Shown here piece by piece: positions 51,376-59,371 of a DNA stretch of 64,000 bases. This stretch comes from Delftia tsuruhatensis. GTDB taxonomy: Bacteria; Pseudomonadota; Gammaproteobacteria; Burkholderiales; Burkholderiaceae_C. The stretch spans positions 6,056,001 through 6,120,000 of the forward strand of contig NZ_LR813084.1 of NCBI RefSeq assembly GCF_903815225.1, given 5' to 3'. The notes under the pieces were generated by a model that was not told where the DNA came from, did no database searches, and worked only from the letters and a program-made list of their open reading frames with translations. The translations under genes were made by a program, and so were the position numbers. Position 1 is the first letter of the stretch. Each line of letters begins with the position of its first letter.

Positions 51376-52128
51376 ATGCCCCGCTTCCACTGCCCCATTG
51401 CGCTGCGCAGCGGCGACGAGATCGACCTGCCGGCAGGTGCCGCGCGCCATGTACAGGTGCTGCGCCTGCAGCCCGGCGATGGCATCACGCTGTTCGAAGG
51501 CCGTGCCGGAGACGGCTTCAGCGGCGGCGAGTTCGAGGCCACCGTGCTGCGCATGGGCCGCAGCGACGTGGCCGTGCGCATAGGCGCCCACCACGCCGTG
51601 GAGCGCGAACCCCTGCGCCCCGTGCATCTGCTGGCCGGCATCACGGCCAACGAGCGCATGGACTGGCTGGTCGAGAAGGCCGCCGAGCTTGGCGCGGCCA
51701 GCATCACGCCGCTGGTGGCCGAGCGCAGCGTGCTCAAGCTCAAGGGCGAGCGCGCCGAAAAGAAGCTGGCCCACTGGCAGGCCGTGGCCGTGTCGGCCTG
51801 CGAGCAGTGCACGCGCAACCGCGTGCCCCCGCTGCACGCGCCCACCGACCTGGAAGACTGGCTGGAGGGTGGCGCGAAAAAGCTGCCGCCCGGCACGCTG
51901 CGCCTGCTGCTGTCGCTGGGTGAAGGCACGCGGCCGCTGGCCGAGGTCATGGAGGCCGCCACCGAAGACATGCCCGTGGTTTTTCTCTCGGGCCCCGAAG
52001 GCGGCCTCTCGCCCGCCGAGGAGGCCCTGGCCCGCGGCCAGGGTTTCGTGCCCGTCACCTTGGGACCTCGCGTGCTGCGCGCGGAGACCGCTCCCCTGGC
52101 GGCGCTGGCGGCCCTCACGCTGGGCTGA
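51376..52128 (+). CDS. rsmE: 16S rRNA (uracil1498-N3)-methyltransferase
   Basis: SPOUT-class methyltransferase modifying U1498 of 16S rRNA. 250 residues, normal length: N-terminal PUA-like part (LRLQPGDGITLFEGRAGDGF) and the knotted C-terminal SAM domain with VFLSGPEGGLSPAEEALA near residue 196 and VTLGPRVLRAETAPLAAL near 225, both diagnostic. 13 bases after amgK. Its last 14 bases overlap the 3' end of the convergent alpha/beta hydrolase gene. Confidence 0.95.
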   Translation: MPRFHCPIALRSGDEIDLPAGAARHVQVLRLQPGDGITLFEGRAGDGFSGGEFEATVLRMGRSDVAVRIGAHHAVEREPLRPVHLLAGITANERMDWLVEKAAELGAASITPLVAERSVLKLKGERAEKKLAHWQAVAVSACEQCTRNRVPPLHAPTDLEDWLEGGAKKLPPGTLRLLLSLGEGTRPLAEVMEAATEDMPVVFLSGPEGGLSPAEEALARGQGFVPVTLGPRVLRAETAPLAALAALTLG

Positions 52129-52984
52129 AACGGCCCAGCCAGTCGCGCAGCCGCGCGAACACAGGCGCAGCGAACGCATCGCTTTCGTTGAACAGCTCAT
52201 GGTAGGCGCCGTCAAAGCACTGTGCCTGCAACACGGCCGGCGGTGCGCGGTCGGCAAAGGCCCGGCTGCCGGCCGGCGCCACCAGCCTGTCATCACCCGC
52301 CCACAGCAGCAGGCCGGGCACGCTCCACCGCCCCGCAAGGGCCAGCACCTGAGGCCCGCCCTGCGCCAGAAAGCGTGCCAGCCGCGCACAGATGCGGTCA
52401 TGGCACAGCGGATCGGCACGGTAGGCATCGCAGACCGCCGCGTCATGCGAGAGATAGGGAATCTGCAGGCCGTTGGACACACGCAGGTCGGGCAACAGGC
52501 GCGGCAGCGTACCCACCAGCAGCCTTTGCAGCGGCGACAGGCCGATGTCGAAGGCCGGGGAAGACAGTACCAGCGCGTCGACAGGCCGCAGGGCACGGGC
52601 GACGAACAGCGCCGCCACCAGGCCGCCCAGGCTGTGACCCAGCAACACCAGCGGCAGGCCGGCCGGCTGCTGTGCGCGCGTGGCATCGACCACGCAGGCG
52701 AGGTCGTCGAGCAGGCGGCTGTCACCCGTCAGGCCGCCGCGCGGCCCCGCCGAGCGCCCATGGCCGTAGTGGTCATAGCCGCGCACGGCATAGCCCCATG
52801 CGTTCAGGCGCTGAGCCAGCGCCGCATAGCGGCCGATGTGCTCGCCCAGCCCGTGCACCAGCAGCACGGTGGCGCGCGCCGGCCCACCGGCCACGGGCCA
52901 GTCACGCAGCGCCAGCTCGGCGCCATCGCAGCCGGGAAGGCGCCCGGCCAGGCCGTCCGGGGCGGGGACAGGCGCATCCGTCAT
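52115..52984 (-). CDS. Alpha/beta hydrolase, monoacylglycerol lipase-like
   Basis: Serine hydrolase probably acting on a monoacyl lipid. 289 residues. Oxyanion/lead motif LLVHGLGEHIGRYAALA near residue 42, YDHYGHGRSAGPRGG near 70, nucleophile elbow GHSLGG with Ser118; acid and base follow in LLLWAGDDRLVAP and GAYHELFNE (His). These phrases are typical of the PldB/MGL branch. Its ATG overlaps the stop of the upstream M20 peptidase gene (ATGA). Confidence 0.9.
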   Translation of the reverse strand: MTDAPVPAPDGLAGRLPGCDGAELALRDWPVAGGPARATVLLVHGLGEHIGRYAALAQRLNAWGYAVRGYDHYGHGRSAGPRGGLTGDSRLLDDLACVVDATRAQQPAGLPLVLLGHSLGGLVAALFVARALRPVDALVLSSPAFDIGLSPLQRLLVGTLPRLLPDLRVSNGLQIPYLSHDAAVCDAYRADPLCHDRICARLARFLAQGGPQVLALAGRWSVPGLLLWAGDDRLVAPAGSRAFADRAPPAVLQAQCFDGAYHELFNESDAFAAPVFARLRDWLGRFSPA

Positions 52985-54474
52985 GCGGTGGCGGCCTCCG
53001 AGGGAGATTGCGCCATGGCGGCGATCACCTGGGCCACGGCGGCCGTGAGCCGCTTGGCATAGGGCACATGCAGGAACTCGTTGGGGCCATGGGCATTGCT
53101 CTTGGGGCCCAGCACGCCGCAGACCATCATCTGCGCCTTGGGGAAGCCCTGGCTGAGCATGTTCATGAGCGGAATCGTGCCGCCCTGCCCGATATAGCCG
53201 CATGACGCCCCGAAATGCGCCTGGCTGGCGGCGTCGAGCGCGCTCTCGAACCAGGCATCCATGGGCGGCGCATTCCAGCCGCTGGCGCCCGACAGGCCCT
53301 GCCAGGTCACGCGGGCCTGATAGGGCGCGTTGTCCTCCAGCAGCGCCTTCATCTCCTGCACGCAGGCGGCGGCGTCGACCAGGGGCGGCAGGCGCAGGCT
53401 GAGCTTGAAGGCGGTATAGGGGCGCAGCACGTTGCCGGCGTCCTGCAGGGCGGGCAGGCCCTCTGCGCCGGTCACGCTCAGCGTGGGCTCCCAGGTGCGC
53501 CTGGCCAGGGCCTGGACGGGATCGGTGGTGGTGGGCAGGGCGAACAGCGTGGAGCCGCCGCAGTCGTAGTGCGCCCAGGGAAAGCGGGCATAGGTTTCCT
53601 CGCCGAGGATGGCCGCCGTAGCCCGCATCTGGGCCATGCGATCGGCCGGGATCTCGCAGTGGAAGCTGGCGGGCAGCAGGCGCCCGGTCTTGCTGTCCTC
53701 CAGGCGGTCCAGCACCTGGCGCAGGATGCGAAAGGACGAGGGGACGACGCCCGAGGCATCGCCAGAGTGCACGCCTTCGGTGAGGATCTCCACCTTCAGC
53801 GTGCCGCTGGCCATGCCGCGCAGGCTGGTCGTCAGCCACAGCTGGTCATAGTTGCCGGCGCCGCTGTCCAGGCAGACCACCAGGCCCACCTCGCCCAGGC
53901 GCGGGCGCAGCGCATCCACGTAGGGCAGCAGGTCGCGCGAGCCGCTTTCCTCGCAGGTCTCGATCAGGCCGACGATGCGTGGATGCGGCACGCCCTGGCG
54001 CTTGAGCTCCTGCACGGCGGCGATGCTGGCGTAGACCGCGTAGCCGTCGTCCGCGCCGCCGCGGCCATAGAGCTTGCCGTTCTCGTACTTGGGCGTCCAC
54101 GGACCCAGGTCGCTGCGCCAGCCGTCGAACTCGGGCTGCTTGTCCAGGTGGCCGTACATCAGCACCGTGGGGCTGGAGGCAGCATGGTCCTGCGTGCCAT
54201 CCACCTCGAAGAACAGCACCGGCGTGCGGCCCGGCTGGCGCACGATCTCCAGGGTCAGGCCCGCCACCTTCTGCGCCAGCACCCAGTCGGCGGCATTGCG
54301 CAGCACGGTCTCCAGGTGGCCTTGCTGTTCCCAGTCCGGCGCGAACATGGGCGACTTGGCCGGAATGGCGATGTAGTCGGTCAGCGCCGGGACGATGCGC
54401 TCGTCCCACGAGCGGCCGATCTGTTCGAGGGCGGCTGCGGGCTGCAGCAGCTGCGAAGGGGTGCGTGCGTTCAT
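52981..54474 (-). CDS. M20 family metallopeptidase
   Basis: Zinc peptidase acting probably on dipeptides. 497 residues. Metal and catalytic residues in LMYGHLDKQPEFDGW near residue 112, GRGGADDGYAVYA near 141 and IETCEESGSRDLLPY near 172 (general base Glu followed by a metal Glu). This long form resembles cytosolic CNDP-like dipeptidases and is not closely related to the shorter M20 amidase at 38.9 kb. GAGGA seven bases before the ATG at 54474 fixes the start. Translationally coupled to the hydrolase downstream and divergent from merR. Confidence 0.9.
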   Translation of the reverse strand: MNARTPSQLLQPAAALEQIGRSWDERIVPALTDYIAIPAKSPMFAPDWEQQGHLETVLRNAADWVLAQKVAGLTLEIVRQPGRTPVLFFEVDGTQDHAASSPTVLMYGHLDKQPEFDGWRSDLGPWTPKYENGKLYGRGGADDGYAVYASIAAVQELKRQGVPHPRIVGLIETCEESGSRDLLPYVDALRPRLGEVGLVVCLDSGAGNYDQLWLTTSLRGMASGTLKVEILTEGVHSGDASGVVPSSFRILRQVLDRLEDSKTGRLLPASFHCEIPADRMAQMRATAAILGEETYARFPWAHYDCGGSTLFALPTTTDPVQALARRTWEPTLSVTGAEGLPALQDAGNVLRPYTAFKLSLRLPPLVDAAACVQEMKALLEDNAPYQARVTWQGLSGASGWNAPPMDAWFESALDAASQAHFGASCGYIGQGGTIPLMNMLSQGFPKAQMMVCGVLGPKSNAHGPNEFLHVPYAKRLTAAVAQVIAAMAQSPSEAATA

Positions 54475-54593
54475 GGCGGGTCCTCGTGTCATGGCGGCGC
54501 AGCTCTCGAGCGCGGGCCGGCGCCGCAATCCGGCCATTGTGCGCCAACGACAGACTGGCAGGGAGCCAGCCCGGCAACGACTACGATCACGCC

Positions 54594-54980
54594 ATGTATA
54601 TCGGAGAACTCGCCCGTCGCGCCGGCTGCTCGCCCAAGGCCGTCAGGCTCTATGAATCCCGGGGCCTGATGGGCGCCGTGGCGCGCCTGGGCAGCTACCG
54701 CGTCTACGACGAGCGCGACCTCGTGCTCGTGCAGCGCATCCGCCAGGCGCTCGCGCTGGGCTTTCGCCTGGACGAGCTGCATGTCCTGCACCGCATCGAC
54801 GACGCCGCAGGCTGGCAGGCCCTGGCGCAGCTGTTGCGCGCACGGCGCGAGAAGGTGCGGGCCGAGATGCTGCGCCTGCAACGCCAGCAGGACCATCTGG
54901 CGGCGCTGGAACGTGAACTGCTCGCATGCAGCCTGGAGCCGGCGGCCGCCATGGCCGCCTGCGAATCCGCGCCTGCCTGA
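54594..54980 (+). CDS. MerR-family transcriptional regulator
   Basis: DNA-distorting activator. 128 residues: winged helix at 1-70 (MYIGELARRAGCSPKAVRLY ... YRVYDERDLVLVQRIRQALA), then a dimerisation coiled coil (ARREKVRAEMLRLQRQQDHL) and a short tail MAACESAPA. No paired metal-binding cysteines of the MerR/CueR kind are seen, so it is not clearly a metal sensor; a single tail cysteine is the only candidate redox residue. The next gene, an oxidoreductase, lies behind a typical MerR operator-promoter, so it is the obvious target. Confidence 0.9.
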   Translation: MYIGELARRAGCSPKAVRLYESRGLMGAVARLGSYRVYDERDLVLVQRIRQALALGFRLDELHVLHRIDDAAGWQALAQLLRARREKVRAEMLRLQRQQDHLAALERELLACSLEPAAAMAACESAPA

Positions 54981-54990
54981 TGCAGGGGGC

Positions 54991-55021
54991 TTGACCTTGC
55001 CCCCAGGGACAAGGCGAACAT
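54991..55021 (+). promoter_or_regulatory. MerR-type operator/promoter of the oxidoreductase gene
   Basis: -35 TTGACC (54991-54996) and -10 GAACAT (55016-55021) are 19 bases apart, the over-long spacer that MerR activators correct. Between them lies the dyad CCTTGCCCCCAGGGACAAGG (54995-55014), eight-base arms with one mismatch. The expected start of transcription, six to eight bases after the -10, falls at or next to the ATG at 55029, so the mRNA should be leaderless or nearly so. Confidence 0.78.
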
Positions 55022-55028
55022 AGGCGCC

Positions 55029-55658
55029 ATGCCTGCCATCTCCACCCCCCCTGCTTCCCAGCGCATCCTCATCATCCTCGGCCATCCGTCGGACGGCAGC
55101 CTGTGCGCCGGCATGGCCGGAGCCTATGCCCGTGGCGCACGCGAAGGCGGCGCCGAAGTACGCATCCTGCACCTGGCCGCACTGGCTTTCGATCCGGTGC
55201 TGCATGCCGGCTACCGAGGCGAGCAGCCCCTGGAGCCGGACCTGCGGCAGGCCCAGGAGCACATCCTCTGGGCCAGCCACCTGGCCTGGGTCTATCCCAA
55301 CTGGTGGGGCGGCCTGCCGGCCCTGCTCAAGGGATTCATCGACCGCGTGTTCCTGCCCGGCTTCGCCTTCAAGTACCGCAAGGGCTCGCTGCTGTGGGAT
55401 CGGCTGCTGGCCGGCCGCTCGGCCGACCTGCTGGTGAGCATGGATTCCCCGCCCTGGTACTACCGCTGGGTGGCGCACATGCCGGGCCACCACCAGATGC
55501 GCCGCGCCATCCTGGAATTCAGCGGCGTCCGGCCCGTGCGCATCCACAGCTTCGGCCCCGTGCTCGGCGCCGATGCCGCCCGGCTCCAGCGGTGGCTGGA
55601 GCGTGCCGGCTCGCTGGGCCGGCGCGCGGCGGCTCGCCCGGTCAAGGCCGTGTCCTGA
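55029..55658 (+). CDS. NAD(P)H-dependent oxidoreductase, flavodoxin-like fold (NQO1/KefF type)
   Basis: Flavin-dependent quinone or electrophile reductase. 209 residues. FMN/FAD-binding start RILIILGHPSDGSLCAGMAG near residue 12, and family segments LAWVYPNWWGGLPALLKGFI near 85, FIDRVFLPGFAFKY near 103, and FGPVLGADAARLQRWLERAG near the end. No Shine-Dalgarno before the ATG, consistent with a leaderless transcript from the MerR promoter. Its last 17 bases overlap the convergent phosphodiesterase gene. Confidence 0.9.
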   Translation: MPAISTPPASQRILIILGHPSDGSLCAGMAGAYARGAREGGAEVRILHLAALAFDPVLHAGYRGEQPLEPDLRQAQEHILWASHLAWVYPNWWGGLPALLKGFIDRVFLPGFAFKYRKGSLLWDRLLAGRSADLLVSMDSPPWYYRWVAHMPGHHQMRRAILEFSGVRPVRIHSFGPVLGADAARLQRWLERAGSLGRRAAARPVKAVS

Positions 55659-56805
55659 GCAAGGCGTCGATGGCGGCGCGCCCCACCGACGGGTCATCGG
55701 TGAAGATGCCGTCGATGCCTGCGCGCAGGAAATCATCCATGTCGGCGCGCGCATTGCCGCGCCGCGCGCCATCCCCCACGGGGGCGGACTTCAGGCTCTG
55801 CGGCAGAAAGGCGTTCTCGGGCCGCAGCGTCCAGGGGTGGACGAGAAGGCCCGCGCGATGCGCGTCGGCCACCAGCGAGGTGGGCGCCGCATTGGCGCCC
55901 TGCACCAAGGGAATCACCATGCTCTTGCCCGGCCCTATGCCGTTGGCATAGCGCGCGATCCCGGCCAGCCCCGCAGGCGTGGCCATGTCGGCATAGCCGG
56001 GGCCATGGCCGCGCGCCACGCTGTCATGGGGCTTGCCCCTGGGCGCCAGCAGTTGGACCAGCCGCAGGCTGCTGCGGGCACGGATCCAGCGCAGGTTCTC
56101 CACCTCGAAGGACTGCACGAACACCGGCGCCTGCGCATGGTTCCAGCCATTGTCCGCCAGCACTTTCAGCAGCGCAGGCTCCAGCGGCAGGCCGATGGAC
56201 TGGAAATAGGTCGGGTGCTTGGTCTCGGGATAGATGCCGACGGTGCGGCCCGTGCGCGCACTCTCGGACTTGGCCAGGTCGATCACCTCCTGCAGCGTGG
56301 GCACCTCAAAGCGGTCGTTGAACCGGGCATTGGCCGGCCGCAGGGCCGGGATGCGCTCGCGGGCGCGCAGGGTCTTCAATTCGGCCAGCGTGAAGTCCTC
56401 GGTGAACCAGCCCGTGATGGCCTGCCCGTCGATGGTCTTCGTGGCCTTGCGCGCAGCGAACTCGGGGCGGTCGGCCACATCGGTCGTGGCTTCCTTGACA
56501 CTGCCGTCGGCCGCGAGGATGGCGATGGCGTTCTCATGCCGCGCGACCAGCACGCCATCGCGCGTGATCACCAGATCGGGCTCGATGAAGTCGGCGCCCG
56601 CGCGTATGGCCTCGCGGTAGGCCTCCAGGGTGTGCTCGGGCCGCAGCGCCGAGGCGCCCCGGTGGGCGATCAGCGCGGGCCGGGGCGGCCAGTCGGCGGC
56701 GGTGGCCTTCGGGTCGGCGGTCCGTGGTGCGGCACAGCCTGCCAGCAGCAGGCCTGCTGCTGCGCCGGCCAGGGCCAGCGTGCGCCGGCGTGGGAAGCGG
56801 TTCAT
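55642..56805 (-). CDS. glpQ: Glycerophosphodiester phosphodiesterase lipoprotein
   Basis: Hydrolyses glycerophosphodiesters to glycerol-3-phosphate plus an alcohol, in the envelope. 387 residues with lipoprotein leader (lipobox LLAGC, Cys24), unlike the soluble periplasmic GlpQ of E. coli. Catalytic marks: LIAHRGASALRPEHTLEAY near residue 46, FIEPDLVITRDGVLVARHE near 74, and YPETKHPTYF near 195 (metal Glu, Lys). GGAGA precedes the ATG at 56805 by six bases. Stands between convergent oxidoreductase and metW; no glycerol-3-phosphate transporter is near. Confidence 0.92.
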   Translation of the reverse strand: MNRFPRRRTLALAGAAAGLLLAGCAAPRTADPKATAADWPPRPALIAHRGASALRPEHTLEAYREAIRAGADFIEPDLVITRDGVLVARHENAIAILAADGSVKEATTDVADRPEFAARKATKTIDGQAITGWFTEDFTLAELKTLRARERIPALRPANARFNDRFEVPTLQEVIDLAKSESARTGRTVGIYPETKHPTYFQSIGLPLEPALLKVLADNGWNHAQAPVFVQSFEVENLRWIRARSSLRLVQLLAPRGKPHDSVARGHGPGYADMATPAGLAGIARYANGIGPGKSMVIPLVQGANAAPTSLVADAHRAGLLVHPWTLRPENAFLPQSLKSAPVGDGARRGNARADMDDFLRAGIDGIFTDDPSVGRAAIDALLRTRP

Positions 56806-56878
56806 GTCTGTCTCCGGGTTCGCATTCGGTCGAAGCCGATTGTGCGTCGCCCGCGCGTCGGCGGCATGACCGCGCCGC

Positions 56879-57463
56879 TCAGGCATGCTCGAAATGGAAC
56901 ACGGCCGTACCCGCCATGAGGTTGGGCAGGGTACGGACCGCACGCCCGTCCTGCAGGCCGAAAGCGTCCAGGATCCGCAGCCGGTTCCTGGTGGCCAGCA
57001 CCTCGAAATCCTTGTACGTGCCCACGCGGATGTTGGGCGTGTCATACCACTGGTAGGGCAGGCGGCGCGTGACCGGCATGCGCCCGCGCAGCACCGACAG
57101 GCGGTTGGGCCAGTGCGCGAAATTGGGGAAGGCGACGATGCCCGCGCGGCCGATGCGGGCCGTCTCCTGCAGCATGGTCTCGGCATTGCGCAGGTGCTGC
57201 AGCGTGTCGATCTGCAGCACCACGTCGAAGCTGTTGTCCTGGAAGATGGCCAGGCCGTCCTCCAGGTTCAGTTGCAGCACGTTCACGCCGCGGCGCACGC
57301 AGGCCAGCACGTTGGCATCGTCCAGTTCCACGCCGTAGCCGGTGCAGCCGCGCTCGCGCTGCAGGTGCGACAGCAGGGCACCATCGCCGCAGCCCAGGTC
57401 GAGCACGCGCGAGCCCTCGGGGATCAGGCGCGCAATCGCCTGCATGGTGGTCAGCTCGGTCAT
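56879..57463 (-). CDS. metW: Methionine biosynthesis protein MetW
   Basis: SAM-dependent methyltransferase-fold partner of MetX in methionine synthesis. 194 residues. [20 protein letters not shown] with the SAM glycine loop near residue 18, [13 protein letters not shown] near 80, and the MetW-typical [20 protein letters not shown] near 112. Start codon overlaps the metX stop (ATGA), so the two are translated together. Normal length. Confidence 0.95.
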   Translation of the reverse strand: MTELTTMQAIARLIPEGSRVLDLGCGDGALLSHLQRERGCTGYGVELDDANVLACVRRGVNVLQLNLEDGLAIFQDNSFDVVLQIDTLQHLRNAETMLQETARIGRAGIVAFPNFAHWPNRLSVLRGRMPVTRRLPYQWYDTPNIRVGTYKDFEVLATRNRLRILDAFGLQDGRAVRTLPNLMAGTAVFHFEHA

Positions 57464-58608
57464 TCGGCCTCCTGGGCGGCTGTCGTGGTTTCCTGGGCGA
57501 TGCCGTCGAAGTAGGAGCGCATCACCTGCATGTAGCGGGGGTCGTCGAGCAGGAAGGCGTCGTGCCCGTGGGGCGCATCGATCTCGGCATAGCTGACGTC
57601 GCGGTTGTTCTCCAGCAGCGACTTGACGATCTCGCGGCTGCGCGCGGGCGCGAAGCGCCAGTCGGTGGTGAAGCTCACCAGCAGGTAGCGGGCCTTGGCC
57701 ACGGCCAGGGCCTGGGTCAGGTCGCCGCCATGGCTGCGCGCCGGATCGAAATAGTCCAGCGCGCGCGTGATCAGCAGGTAGGTGTTGGCGTCGAAGTAGC
57801 TGCTGAACTTCTCGCCCTGGTAGCGCAGATAGCTCTCGATCTGGAACTCCACGTCCTGGGTGCTGTACTTCAGGTCCAGTCCTTCCCTCAACTGGCGGCC
57901 GAACTTCTGGTTCATGACGTCGTCGCTCAGGTAGGTGATGTGGCCGATCATGCGGGCGATGCGCAGGCCGCGCGCCGGCACCACGCCATGCGCGTAGAAA
58001 TGGCCGCCGTGGAAGTCCGGGTCGGTGACGATGGCGCGCCGCGCCACCTCGTTGAAGGCGATGTTCTCGGCATTGAGGTTGGGTGCGCTGGCCACGACCA
58101 CGGCATGGCGCATGCGGTCGGGGTAGCGCAGCGACCAGGACAGCGCCTGCATGCCGCCCAGGCTGCCGCCCAGCACGGCCGCCAGCTGCGAAATGCCCAG
58201 CCGGTCGAGCAGCCGGGCCTGGGCATCGACCCAGTCCTCCACCGTCACCACGGGGAAGTCGGCGCCATAGATCCTGCCGGTGTCGGGATGCGCGTGCATG
58301 GGGCCCGTGGAGCCGAAGCACGAGCCCAGATTGTTCACGCCGATCACGAAGAACTTGTTCGTGTCCACGGGCTTGCCGGGGCCGATCATGTTGTCCCACC
58401 AGCCCTCGCTCCTGGGCTGGCCCTCGTAGGTGCCGGCCACATGGTGGGAAGCGTTGAGCGCATGGCAGACCAGCACGGCGTTGCTGCGCGCGGCATCGAG
58501 CTGGCCGTAGGTCTCGTAGGCGAGGTCGTAGTCGCGGATCGAGCCGCCACCTTGCAGCGGCAGCGGCTCGTCGAAGTGCATGGATCGGGGTGTGGCGATG
58601 AAGGACAT
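57460..58608 (-). CDS. metX: Homoserine O-acyltransferase MetX
   Basis: Acylates homoserine (with acetyl- or succinyl-CoA) for methionine synthesis. 382 residues, alpha/beta-hydrolase fold with nucleophile Ser149 in [13 protein letters not shown], early segment [14 protein letters not shown] near residue 47, and catalytic His in [10 protein letters not shown] near 353. Which acyl donor is used cannot be decided by eye. The start [10 protein letters not shown] at 58608 is the normal family start; the base before its ATG follows directly on the T-tract of a terminator hairpin, and a SAM-II aptamer lies just upstream, so expression should fall when SAM is plentiful. Confidence 0.95.
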   Translation of the reverse strand: MSFIATPRSMHFDEPLPLQGGGSIRDYDLAYETYGQLDAARSNAVLVCHALNASHHVAGTYEGQPRSEGWWDNMIGPGKPVDTNKFFVIGVNNLGSCFGSTGPMHAHPDTGRIYGADFPVVTVEDWVDAQARLLDRLGISQLAAVLGGSLGGMQALSWSLRYPDRMRHAVVVASAPNLNAENIAFNEVARRAIVTDPDFHGGHFYAHGVVPARGLRIARMIGHITYLSDDVMNQKFGRQLREGLDLKYSTQDVEFQIESYLRYQGEKFSSYFDANTYLLITRALDYFDPARSHGGDLTQALAVAKARYLLVSFTTDWRFAPARSREIVKSLLENNRDVSYAEIDAPHGHDAFLLDDPRYMQVMRSYFDGIAQETTTAAQEAE

Positions 58609-58609
58609 G

Positions 58610-58644
58610 AAAAAACCCGGCATCGCTAAAAACGAGGCCGGGTT
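58610..58644 (-). terminator. Intrinsic terminator abutting the metX start (riboswitch expression platform)
   Basis: On the minus strand AACCCGGC pairs with GCCGGGTT (8 bp), extended inside by TCG/CGA after one mismatch, followed by a run of six T; the next base C precedes the metX ATG. Since it sits inside the metX leader directly after the SAM-II aptamer, it is most simply the off-switch of that riboswitch, and it also shields metX from read-through out of the upstream UPF0016 gene. Confidence 0.88.
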
Positions 58645-58649
58645 CTCAG

Positions 58650-58704
58650 GTTTCGTCTTTAGCTGGATTTATAAAGCGCCCGCAAGCAGAAGCAAATCGG
58701 CGCA
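58650..58704 (-). promoter_or_regulatory. SAM-II riboswitch aptamer upstream of metX
   Basis: Minus-strand elements in order: P1 5' strand GCGCC (58703-58699), GATTTG, a short loop CTTCT, GCTTGC, P1 3' strand GGCGC (58680-58676), then TTTATAAAT and AGCTAAAGACG. The words GATTTG, GCTTGC, ATAAA and GCTAAAG in this order and spacing around a five-base stem match the SAM-II (metA/metX leader) consensus as I remember it. The class is best known from alpha-proteobacteria. It lies in the 106-base gap before metX and is followed by a terminator, so SAM binding would be expected to promote termination. Confidence 0.85.
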
Positions 58705-58714
58705 TGAGCGGCCA

Positions 58715-59293
58715 TTATGCCAAAACACCCGCTCCTGGCATGAACAGGGCCAGCACGCCCAGCATCAGGAAGATCACGGCCGAGATCAGATGCACCAAGC
58801 GGATGGGCACACGCTTGACCAGCCTGTCTCCCAGCCAGACCACGGGGGCGTTGGCCAGCATCATGCCCAGCGTGGTGCCGGCCACCACCCACAGGTAGGC
58901 GTTGTACTTGGCCGCCAGCATCACGGTGGCGATCTGCGTCTTGTCGCCCATCTCGGCCAGGAAGAAGGCCACCAGCGTGGTGCCGAAGACACCCCAGCGC
59001 GAATGCCCGGACACTTCGTCCTCGTCGAGCTTGTCGGGAATGAGCATCCAGATCGCCATGGCGATGAAGGACAGGCCCAGGATCCAGCGCATGGCGTTCT
59101 CGCCCAGGTAGCTGGTGATCCAGGCGCCCACGGCCCCCGCCAGCGCATGGTTGACCAGGGTGGCCACGAGAATGCCCAGGACGATGGGCCAGGGCTTGCG
59201 AAAACGCGCGGCCAGCACGAGCGAGAGCAGCTGGGTCTTGTCCCCCATCTCGGCAAGGGCGACGACGGAGGTTGAGATCAGGAAGGCTTCCAT
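58715..59293 (-). CDS. UPF0016 (GDT1/MneA) family cation exporter, probably manganese
   Basis: Inner-membrane exporter of the TMEM165/GDT1 family; bacterial members such as MneA export Mn2+. 192 residues, two homologous three-helix halves, each with the family motif: ALAEMGDKTQLL at residues 13-24 and FLAEMGDKTQIA near 110. An acidic loop (DKLDEDEVSGHS) joins the halves. The start at 59293 gives the usual N-terminus, though no Shine-Dalgarno is visible; an in-frame ATG at 59326 is the alternative. A yybP-ykoY manganese riboswitch lies upstream, which supports the manganese role. Confidence 0.92.
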   Translation of the reverse strand: MEAFLISTSVVALAEMGDKTQLLSLVLAARFRKPWPIVLGILVATLVNHALAGAVGAWITSYLGENAMRWILGLSFIAMAIWMLIPDKLDEDEVSGHSRWGVFGTTLVAFFLAEMGDKTQIATVMLAAKYNAYLWVVAGTTLGMMLANAPVVWLGDRLVKRVPIRLVHLISAVIFLMLGVLALFMPGAGVLA

Positions 59294-59323
59294 GTGGGGA
59301 TTTATCCGGCCGGATAGAGCACA

Positions 59324-59371
59324 CATTGACCACGCTCCGACTCCGGCCTTTGGATCGGTGCGCGGTCAATG
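59324..59371 (-). promoter_or_regulatory. Alternative stem of the manganese riboswitch expression platform
   Basis: Minus-strand CATTGACC (59371-59364) can pair with GGTCAATG (59331-59324). The first arm overlaps the 3' end of the aptamer including its closing helix, so this stem and the manganese-bound fold should exclude each other. A second palindrome, ATCCGGCCGGAT (59304-59315), lies just before the start codon region. Confidence 0.6.
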
